Shown here: piece after piece, positions 44,560-53,054 of the stretch
Numbering within the stretch: position 1 is the stretch's first letter
Layout: each line of letters begins with the position of its first letter
Assembly (NCBI GenBank): GCA_003833135.1
Contig: QZLH01000805.1
Location: 1 to 58,504, forward strand
DNA: 58,504 bases
Origin: Oehlia diaphana
Taxonomy: Eukaryota; Glomeromycota; Glomeromycetes; Glomerales; Glomeraceae
Reading direction: 5' to 3'
Program-made: the position numbers and the translations under genes
Notes under the pieces: model-generated
The model's input: the letters and a program-made list of their open reading frames with translations, nothing else
Databases searched by the model: none
Told to the model about the DNA's origin: nothing

Positions 44560-45060
44560 GTAAGCATGCGCTCCCTGCTTGCATAGTTTTAATGATACAG
44601 GCTTACAGATAAAAAAAGTTGAAAGGGAGTATATATGAGAAACTGGCTTTCCCGGAGGAGGGTTAATGCACCTGGCTCGTATGCATGGTGTCATATATCA
44701 TCAGTGGCATTCCAAAGGACCATTACAGTAAGGGTTTAAAAAAAAGTGAGAAAAAAATAAAAAAATAAAAAAATTAAAATGGAAAAAATAAAAAAAAAAT
44801 GGAAAAAATATAAGAAATGAAAAATATATATATATATGAAAAAAAATGAGAAAAAACATGAAGAAAGAATGAAAAAAAATGAAAAGAAATGAAAAGAAAA
44901 AAAATAACTGACAAAAAATAAAATAAAAACAAAAAAAAAATGAAAAAAAAACAAAAAATAAATCTTTATTGTTCAAGTTCTAGGGTAAACCACTTGTGTA
45001 GTATGATACCATCACCTTTCTGGAGACTTTTTTTTTACGCGTATGTCTCTGCGATTTGCT
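44560..45060 (+). repeat. Copy B of the unassigned interspersed repeat
   Basis: It begins GTAAGCA after ATTAAG, exactly as copy A at 12756 does, and shares the five ordered blocks listed there. It differs by an internal A-rich insert of about 230 bp (44735-44960), largely (A)n with TG and GA interruptions. The end block GGAGACTTTTTTTTTACG is followed by TATGTCTCTGCG, near copy A's TAGTGTGGTCTCTGG. No protein frame is conserved, so it is probably a non-coding element such as a SINE or a LINE end. Confidence 0.65.
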
Positions 45061-45218
45061 ACCGATCCTGATGGATTTAATACGATAAAATTCTGGCTCG
45101 GACACATTATGTTTCAACCAGCGATTACTTGACGGTCAAAATTAATAATGATCTAGATTTACGGCAAAAAATGCCTGATTAGTACTTGATAGATATCATT
45201 CAATATAGGGTGAAATTT

Positions 45219-45330
45219 TTCTATGTACACATAGTACGTTGCCCTATCTTAAAGTGAAAATTTGAATATTAAAAAATTGTTAAATACGATTATCCATGAT
45301 GTACACATAGTATGTTGAATTATTTAAAGA
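45219..45330. repeat. Short tandem duplication
   Basis: ATGTACACATAGTACGTTG...TTAAAGTGAAAAT and ATGTACACATAGTATGTTG...TTAAAGATGAAAAT occur about 77 bp apart. Both lie in non-coding DNA between repeat copy B and the reductase pseudogene. Confidence 0.6.
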
Positions 45331-45439
45331 TGAAAATGGAATTCTTATTTGTGATATATGTGATGCATTATTTTTGATTTAAAAAAAAAAATTGTCAAAT
45401 ATGAAATGTTCCAAAACATCATTATTAGTTAATTAATTA

Positions 45440-46840
45440 TTCTATACTTATATAATATAATCTTGTTGAGGATAACCCATTTCTATTAACGTTTGTTCAA
45501 CGACGGTCGTCATTATTTCTGTTGGACCATACATTACAATCTTAGATTGGAATAGATGGAATAGTTATAGATATTTTGTCACCATGTTTGTTTTGTTAAT
45601 AATTTAATGGATATTGAGAAATAGGTGTTGATCGTACATTTTGATGAATTTCAGTTGGACTTTCATATATTGAATCATCAATTATTTCAATATAAGTTTG
45701 TTGTGGTAATGATGATGATGGTGGTTGAGATGAATTTATTTGAGATGAATTGATATTGTCAATTTTTTGTTGGAGATTTAGTAAGTATATCGTATTCTTT
45801 ATCATGTGATGTAGTTGATGTAGGTGTAGTAACTTCAAGCCAAATTTTTTTAATATAGATGGCGTGATCTTTCCTTCTAAATCCGTCCAATTTTTAGGAA
45901 GTTCCGAGAGAATAAAATTAACCGTAAGTATTCCTCTACTTAATAATGCGTACTATTCTAATCAATAACATCTTCGATACGTTTATTACCAAATAACAAA
46001 TACATATTAGTTTTTCTATCCCTTTGTCCATAATCATGATTTTTACTAATATGTATTAGATGATATTTAATCAACTACAAAATATTAATAAAGATATATG
46101 CCAACCCTAAAAAGAATAAAAATCATGTCAATAAACAATTTATATTATATAATAATTAAAATTATAGAAACTTAATAATTAAATTCACCAAGAAGCTAAA
46201 AGTAAAACAGCTTCAAAACATTTATGAGTTCTTCTTGAAAAATTGTGGATATCCTTGGTTAACCGAAACAATGGTACCTTGCCCCCATGTAGCTGTTAAT
46301 CCCAAACCTAACTGGAAAAATACCATGAAATAAACAATTAATCCCATCCTTTAAGTAAAAAAAATATTAATAAACATTATTGCTGCTGCACCGAATGTGG
46401 ATACCGAAACACTAGCAAGCAGTTGTATAGAACGATGAATCTTCAAGTAATTATCGGTGTGTTTGAAAAATCGAACGATAAAAATTGATGTTGGGAACAA
46501 CACACTAATAAAATTTTTAACGTTAAAATAAAATAATTATTGGTATTGTACAGTATTGTACGTAACACCATGCTAAAAACATTCCTAATCCATGAAAAAA
46601 GTACGTATTTTGTAATCCAGATGATACAGATATTTCATTTGTATAGAAGTTAATAAGGATCATTTGACGATTATGATAACCAAATGCGCTACTCATTGGA
46701 TTATACGCCATAATATCTGATTATATTTTAATGGCACCATGGCACCAACAGGAGTAATAGCTAAAAATATTGGAGAACAAATCATTCATTCTTAACGATA
46801 CATTTAATAATAGTAGGTAAAATTTATGCCAAAAACTTAA
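45440..46840 (-). pseudogene. DOMON / cytochrome b561 / flavoreductase-type ferric reductase pseudogene
   Basis: Reading 46840 to 45440 on the minus strand gives, in order: a DOMON-end stretch (LAITPVGAMVPLKYNQ), then AYNPMSSAFGYHNRQMILIN; a b561 membrane region with HGLGMFLAWC, FIVRFFKHTDNYLKIHRSIQ, then LIVYFMVFFQLGLGLTATWG and GYPQFF...THKCFEAVLLLASW; and an NAD-binding flavoreductase end with MYLLFGNKRIEDVI, PKNWTDLEGKITPSILKK, and KIVMYGPTEIMTTVVEQTLI. The heme-binding His of helices 1 and 2 are visible, but in-frame stops and frameshifts occur (for example just before GLIVYF, and at THKC), and the FAD barrel is missing. One intron (GTGAATTT...TTTTTAG after ASW) still looks normal. Live homologues would move electrons across a membrane to ferric iron; this copy is dead. 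Confidence 0.78.
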
Positions 46841-46849
46841 AAAATTAAA

Positions 46850-47360
46850 GTAATTATTATAGACGAATCACTATGGTTTCACCAAGTACGTTATCATTTA
46901 TTAGCGACTTATTTGCAAAACTTCCATAATAAACCAATTGGATTTGATGGTATATCAGTTATGCTAATTGGGGATTTAGCCCAGCCACCCCAATTAATGG
47001 AAAGATTATTTTTAATCTTTTTAATGAGACAGCAAAGTGATTCACTCTTTTATTCGCTTATAAGATAACAGATGACAGATTTAAGAAAGTAAATCAAAAT
47101 CCAACTGTCTCTACTCCTTTGAAAACACTTGTAAAAACTGTATTTCTTATTTCAACTGGAATGGTAATAATGAGCGTTGAAAAAGATACATCATACATCA
47201 TACTTTATAGTAAATGGGGTCTTAGCCAGGCGAACTCAATTTCCTTTACAAAATGCTGTTCATAAAATGCAAGGTTTATCATTACCTTATATACTACTAT
47301 CTTTTGTATTTCCACAGCAGGCATATGTCAAAAATCTAGATAATACTTATTTACGTTGAA
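46850..47360 (+). pseudogene. Pif1-like helicase fragment, probably from a Helitron
   Basis: The frame reads VIIIDESLWFHQVRYHLL (Walker B, DE), then GFDGISVMLIGDLAQPPQL (motif III, GDxxQ-PP), and, after stops and frameshifts, FPLQNAVHKMQGLSLP (motif VI region) and FPQQAYVKNLD. This is the motif order of Pif1-family helicases. The Walker A GxGKT part is absent and the frame is broken between 47035 and 47170. In fungal genomes of this kind such pieces usually derive from Helitron transposons, but no Helitron terminus or Rep domain is visible. Confidence 0.72.
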
Positions 47361-47519
47361 ACCATATAAAAATATAGTTAATTAGGAATATGAAATATTG
47401 TTGAAACTAAACACCATTAATGTATGAACTATTTTCTTTTATTCAATAACTTAGATAATTTGGACTATAATAATAATCAATAAAACTTCCCCAGCTCCCC
47501 TCGTGAAAAACTATTTCTT

Positions 47520-47745
47520 GTTATATCAAATAATTTTTCTTCGAAAAATTTTTTTATGCCACTATACTCTCGACCCTTTCTCAATATTATTCCTTAAAAC
47601 AGCTCGTACATTCCAATAAAGATAAGATCTGAGCTGTAGGAAGGCCAAGGAAGGATCCGGCCTGGAAGGCGATATTTCAGACATCACGAGAAGTATGTTT
47701 CGAGCTATTATCTTGTTGAAAGACTCACCAGTTATCATTTCGTTT
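47520..47745 (-). pseudogene. Tc1/mariner transposase fragment
   Basis: On the minus strand, with two frameshifts, the sequence gives FQQDNSSKHTSRDV, the second catalytic Asp block, followed by WPSYSSDL and then a degraded PIENVW-like stretch and LRNNIEKRVES, matching the C-terminal half of Tc1 transposases. A stop follows RDV and the catalytic Glu is not preserved. It is not the same subfamily copy as the element at 50539. Confidence 0.65.
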
Positions 47746-48075
47746 TCACTATCATATGGACGCTCATTTGAAATTTTTCCTCTTTCTCAAAGTGTTTATG
47801 TAAGAAAATTTTCCTATAGTAACACGTGTTTCAAATTATTCATTTTTCCATATTATCAAAGAAGGTACTATTTGTTTGATTATCGAGATTTTACTAATAT
47901 ATTCATTCCCATTATATCAGAACTATTTTAATATATATGATTTGGTTCCAGAAATAATCTGATAAAAAAACTGGTTTCAATTTATTGAAATTCCGTTTAG
48001 AGATTGATCGATTCTAATTTTGAGAATCGATCTAGGAATCGACTAATCGCGATTAATCGAATCTCAAGATTAGAC

Positions 48076-48776
48076 TGTTTCAACCTGTTCATCCACAATC
48101 CGTATCCGTGAACGGATATCCGTCATTTACGGTATCCGGATAGGATTTTTTAAACGGGGTGTTACGATAACATGTAGTGTATGGATACCTATGTATGTAG
48201 GGTATGCAAAATTTCACACGCGTTCCATACAAATCTACATTGTTTATTACCAAATAAGGAAAGGCCTAGACCGTTCTATTCTGTATCACGTATGGTCACG
48301 TGATAATTTTATATGTGATGTTTAACCATACCCTACATACATACACTACATGTTTACTATGCTCTCTTTTAAACGGATATACTAGCGATCATCCGGATTA
48401 TCATATCACTAACGGATTATCTGCGCGAACTTTTCTAATTTCGTTAGATCCTTCGGTTCTTTGATTACCTGGCTTCGGAAACAATGGTTAGGTTCACTTT
48501 TTTTTCGTTACTTTTTTTTGTTTCTTTTCACTAATTTCGTTTTTCTTTTTTAGATCCTTCGGTTTTTGGTTCTTCGGCCACTTAAACTTTGGAGTAAACC
48601 TCCATATATTTAGATTATTAAAGGGTATCTGGATGGATCCGTTAGGATATCCGGATAATCTTCAATCCGTCACTACGGATATCCAGATTGTATTTTATTA
48701 AACGGATCAGATTGATGGGTGACGGATATTAAACGGATCAGATTGACAGATAACGGATTATCTTCGGGTTGAAACA
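48076..48776. repeat. MITE with TGTTTCAACC ends, host of a nested MITE
   Basis: TGTTTCAACC at 48076-48085 is mirrored by GGTTGAAACA at 48767-48776. The interior is built of CGGATATCCG, TCCGGATA and AACGGATCAGATTGA words (the last in a 32-bp tandem pair near 48703-48760). The element is split by a second foldback at 48169-48354. Confidence 0.65.
48169..48354. repeat. Foldback MITE inserted inside the 48076 element
   Basis: The left arm AACATGTAGTGTATG plus TATGTAGGGTATG (48169-48206, with a 10-nt insert) is matched by the inverse right arm 48327-48354. The middle carries AAGGAAAGGCCTAGAC, a 16-mer also present at 2642-2657. It is nested within the CGGAT-rich element, so it is younger. Confidence 0.7.
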
Positions 48777-49772
48777 CTACTCAAGATTCAATTTAGATTA
48801 ATCGATTCTAATCGATATTAGGCCTGATCGTTCGGAATTTTGATCGGGTTTGAGTTGATAATTATTGGCTGATGAAATTGTGTGACCTGATCAACAACTC
48901 AAACTTTCCGAACAACATTTTTTTTATCTGGTGCCTTAGTATAGTTTTAATATGCACCTCAAAAAGTTTACTATACCTCTATGGTATTGCTTATTTGCCA
49001 TTTTTAAAAAAGAAAATATTTTATTATACGAAAAATGAGGCGAAAACCAAGGTACTCAATTTTGATTTTGATCACATGTTAGTTAGTATTGGTTAATGGA
49101 TTTTTGATCAAAAAACCCGATCGATGATCATGGTTTTAACGGAAAATCGAATTTTTTTTATTCTTTTAATATTTACATCACTACCGGTAATTGTCACTAG
49201 TTAGTCAATTTGACCTTGAAATTGGTCAATTTGGCCTCGAAGTAGCTAATAATCATGAATTTTCATTAAATAGGCCAAATCGGTCACTTTCGTGTATTCC
49301 CTATGATCGGTATAAGTTTTATATCACCAACTTCATCGTATGGGATGAAGGCTTTGGTATGGGGGGAGGTAAACCTTAAATCTTGTTTTTTATGATGTTT
49401 GTATGTTCTTTATCATATAAATAAAAAACAGTTCGCTTTACAAAAAAAAAATGTTTTATACTACCTCGTAACCAAAAAAGTCGAAAACTTTTTTCTAGGT
49501 TACACGGCTAGTTCCGGCCGAGCTTTAATGCCGGCCGGAATTAAAATTATAATTAATTGTTAAACAAATTTTTTATATTATTTTAGGCCAAACATCAATA
49601 GAAACGATTGACTAGGATCATAAAAGGTCATAAGAATGAATGCGATGTATAATTACAGCAATAAAAGAATAGCATTCCTATAAAACTTTTACTTTTCATA
49701 AACCAGAAATTATCGGGACACTTTCTTGGCCTATCAGAATTATTTTGGTGCTTTGTTGCAACACTCTCAACG
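48777..49772. other. Spacer with a GC-rich palindrome at 49512-49540
   Basis: TTCCGGCC (49512) and GGCCGGAA (49533) form an 8-bp perfect stem around a 13-nt loop. GGTCAATTTGGCC near 49223 and AGGCCAAATCGGTCA near 49273 are another inverted pair. Open frames near 48872-49096 and 49191-49379 have no protein signature. Confidence 0.45.
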
Positions 49773-50202
49773 CTATTCCTGAAAGTTAAAATAATTATAA
49801 ATAGTAATTTTACAATAACTTCAAATTCAAATTACTTACCAAACAAGCAAGATGAACATTTTTTATTTCGCTTCGCAAATAATCAATAATGTGGACAATA
49901 TATTGGCAGATAAACGTAAATTCAGATATTATACTATCTTTCTTTTCGAATTAATCATCATGATCGTTTCTTTTTGTATCGTAAAAAAGAACAAACATTG
50001 AATTAAAAATGTAAAAATACTTCGTAGTAGAACTAATTGATTGCACGTACAATTTGTTAATAAAAGTACTAATTGATGCGTCTCTGTCCATCGAAATTCT
50101 AACGAATTGGTTGGTTAAATGTTTTTTGATGAAGTTTCGATAATCGGACAATAAATTAATTTTTTCAAGCGATATATTAAATTTTTCTTTAATTTTTTCC
50201 AT
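49773..50202 (-). CDS. Small protein of unknown function, probably spliced
   Basis: The ATG at 50202 opens MEKIKEKFNISLEKINLLSD and continues NFIKKHLTNQFVRISMDRDA. Without splicing it stops after 83 aa. With introns 50050-49934 (GTACGT...GATAG) and 49839-49779 (GTAAGT...TTTCAG) the frame runs on through IISEFTFICQYIVHIIDYLR and also ends after 83 aa. The second intron has excellent borders, which favours a spliced gene, but the first is uncertain. No family is recognised; it is Lys/Ile-rich and mostly helical in pattern. Confidence 0.4.
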
Positions 50203-50538
50203 ATCTCCTTCTGTTTTCTTTTCAGATCCTCATTAAGCAAAATCTCCGATAATATTACGAATCTCTCTTTTTTTTAAAAAAATAAAGCGATAAGATATTA
50301 TTATTTCGAATGAACTTTAAAACAATACATATCGTTATTGTCTGTAACCGGGTTGTAACAGTTTTCACTTTCAAGTGCATTTTTTATGTGATATTCACGA
50401 AGATCCAATTATACCTCTAAAGAATGTAATGAATAAATTCACATTTTTTTTTTGTATCGCACGTACCAACTATATCATAGTTATTATTACCTTGCTTTAT
50501 AAACATTTTTTAATTTTATAAAATTACAATATCAGATA
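50203..50538. other. Short spacer before the Tc1 element
   Basis: AT-rich with T and A homopolymers. It presumably contains the promoter of the small minus-strand gene ending at 50202. No other feature is seen. Confidence 0.4.
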
Positions 50539-51820
50539 CAGTGTGTATCAAAAATAATTGAATTTGAAAATTTTCTCATTAAATCGTCAATAATGCATGG
50601 ATTTTGACATAAAATAATTTTTTTAAAAGCTTAAAACCAGAGCTTTTTATTGATATAAAAATTAAATAAATTAATAAGAAATTCTTTCCCCATTCTTTTC
50701 AATTACAAGCTCACATCGTTTTTTCATTGATTGAACAAGATTAATTAAAAAACTCTCTGGAATTTTCTCCCATTCTTCAATCATATACCGCTTCAAATCA
50801 TCAATATTTCGTGGTAATCGTTTTTCTACATTGTGTTTAACAATACTCCATAAGTTTTCGATGGGGTTCAGATCAGGACTGTTTGATGGCCAATCAATGA
50901 CTTCAGGAACGTTTTCTTGAAGAAATTCTTTTGCAAGCCGACTCGTATGCTTGGGGTCGTTGTCTTGCTGGAACCTCCATCTTCTCCCAAGCATTCTTCT
51001 AATTTCTGGGATATGTTGCTGCAAAATTTCAATATAAAATTGTGCATCCATTATTTGTGAAAAACAAAATAAACTTGTCTTTCCTTTAATGCAAAATCCA
51101 CCCCATGCTAAAATTTTTTGTCGATTCTTAGGAAGAGGCCGTGTTGGTCTAGAACCCTTATACCAATATTTAATTGTATTCCTAAATAACTGAAAAGCAG
51201 TCTCATCAGAAAATAAGGTTTTTTCCCAACGGTCATTTAGATGATTATGAGCCCATTCAATACGTTTTTCTTTCTGAATTGCTGTAAGCATTGGTGTTCC
51301 GATTGGTAAACTATTTTTATAACCAAGTTCCTTCAGCCGCCTTCCCACTGTATTAAAAGACATATTTATATTATTTTGTAACAATTTTGTAGCCAAAGTA
51401 CGTAAAGATTGTGAATTATTTTGACGAATATGCCGTTTAAGTACACGCAATGACTCATTTGCTGCTATTTTTGGTCGTCCACTCTTTTTCCTATGCAAAA
51501 TGTTTCCAGTTTCTTTTAATTTTTTAATATTATAATTGATTGTTGAAATGGGAATGCCAGTTAATCGATGGATTTCTTTTGGGGAACGTACTCCTTCATT
51601 CCAATAAAACAAAACAGTTTGACGTTGTAAAATAAGCTTATTTGAAGACATTGTGGAGAGGAATTTTATTATGTCAAAACGAACGAAACAATAGTAAATA
51701 AACAATACGCGTAATGATCGACAATATGCATTTGACTTAAATTGATTGGATTATTGTAGATCAATTTTCACGTGACAAAGTCACGTGATTTTAGAGTTCA
51801 ATTATTTTTGATACACACTG
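50539..51820 (-). mobile_element. Complete Tc1/mariner element
   Basis: The perfect 24-bp ends CAGTGTGTATCAAAAATAAT... (50539-50562) and its inverse (51797-51820) are each flanked by TA (50537-50538 and 51821-51822). The 1,282-bp element holds one uninterrupted transposase gene on the minus strand. Near the end upstream of the gene a CACGTGA word occurs twice (about 51769 and 51782), possibly a subterminal transposase-binding pair. Perfect ends, a clean target duplication and an intact gene point to a young and possibly mobile copy. Confidence 0.95.
50671..51651 (-). CDS. Tc1/mariner transposase, DD34E, intact (326 aa)
   Basis: Cut-and-paste transposase of the surrounding element. The start chosen is MSSNKLILQRQTVLFY; a longer frame from 51705 adds 18 residues with no family counterpart. 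The N-terminal half has paired-type helix-turn-helix modules (SPKEIHRLTGIPISTINYNI; then a GRPKI hook near residues 58-62; then SLRTLATKL...NTVGRRLKELG). The catalytic core has Asp149 in LFSDETAF, Asp230 in FQQDNDPKHTSR and Glu265 in SPDLNPIENLW, with 34 residues between the last two. The WGGF segment (about 183-186) is also typical. Length and motif order are normal, and no stop or frameshift is present. It acts in the nucleus on the 24-bp ends. Confidence 0.95.
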   Translation of the reverse strand: MSSNKLILQRQTVLFYWNEGVRSPKEIHRLTGIPISTINYNIKKLKETGNILHRKKSGRPKIAANESLRVLKRHIRQNNSQSLRTLATKLLQNNINMSFNTVGRRLKELGYKNSLPIGTPMLTAIQKEKRIEWAHNHLNDRWEKTLFSDETAFQLFRNTIKYWYKGSRPTRPLPKNRQKILAWGGFCIKGKTSLFCFSQIMDAQFYIEILQQHIPEIRRMLGRRWRFQQDNDPKHTSRLAKEFLQENVPEVIDWPSNSPDLNPIENLWSIVKHNVEKRLPRNIDDLKRYMIEEWEKIPESFLINLVQSMKKRCELVIEKNGERISY

Positions 51821-53054
51821 TATATTGAAACAATATAAATTTTAATATTTCTTCTAATGAAAGCAAACAGCGTCTGTTTGACTACTTATAATATATCAAA
51901 TAAACGTGAATTTTTAGACAATAAAAATTTTGGTTAAAATCTGCCACGCGGAAAATCCTATGAATGATGATTACTTATATCTAAAATATTGTATTAAATA
52001 AATAAAAATGAATAAGCAATAATTTAACGTCAAAATTATACGTATTTCATAAGTTTCATAATTTGATAATAAATTTTATCTTACAATTCATGTGATCACA
52101 ATTTCATTAAACATCATAATCTTATTTTTTTTTTTGAATTGTGTAATAAAATAAACATTCAAGGAAAAAAAATTTGAAAAATTCTAAAATAATAATTTCT
52201 AATTAAATAAAATACGTCAATTGATCCAAAAATGCATAATCTTATCAGTTATTGAATCTTTTGCTTTTACAAATGCAATATGCAATCACTTTGATCACAA
52301 TTAAATTTAATTTTAATTTCATCGGTTTTTAAAATTGGACTACGTTTGTTTTCTCTTGTAGAATACATACTAATGAATTTTGGTGTTAATTTTAAAGAAT
52401 TAAACTTACTTATCTTACTAGTATGTCGGAAGGTTTTTTTTTGAAAATTCCATAATTATCAAAATTTGGTTAGTTTGAAATAATAAATGCATAAAATGAA
52501 AAAATTAGGCAAGTTAACATAATGAATTTTTTTCTAAATAATAAAATGATTCACCTTTTTTCTTGTCAAACGTGTCTGTCATATGACCCGACAGTCTACG
52601 TCATTCGGGCTTACGACCCAGACCCCTGAAATTTGCATTAGAGTTTTTTTTGGGGCATTTTACTATAATAACTCTTTAGTAAGTATCACAATTGTATTAC
52701 AAAATTTTGACATTTTATTACTATTGTACAAATTAATTATGCCAATTTCTCTAAGGGATATTCAAAAATAAATTTCCTAAAAATAAGATTCTATTTAAAT
52801 TTATATACTAAAAATGGTTAGGGTGAAATAGTAAATACCATAAGTCAGGTCACGGTAATTAAACAGGTTATTTCATTTATTTGGTATATCATATAAAAAA
52901 AACTGAACGACAAAATTGGTTATTCCGTGTCACAAAAAAAAAAATACCTTGCTTTATCAGCTAGCCGAGTTGCGTTCGGGACAATTTTGTGTCTCTCAGC
53001 ATAGACAATATATCGTCCTTTCGCGGTTAATGCAATTAATAAAATTTTTCTACG
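51821..53054. other. Non-coding spacer before the channel gene
   Basis: AT-rich with no gene. A GC-richer patch occurs at 52575-52630 (GACCCGACAGTCTACGTC...GGGCTTACGACCCAGACCCC). The last 90 bp before 53055 (GTTGCGTTCGGGAC...TATATCGTCC) could be the remnant of the lost N-terminal part or promoter of the channel gene. Confidence 0.35.

Noticed and set aside
44701..44976. Phe-rich minus-strand frames resembling membrane proteins
   Set aside because: They arise from the A-rich insert of repeat copy B; composition alone explains them.
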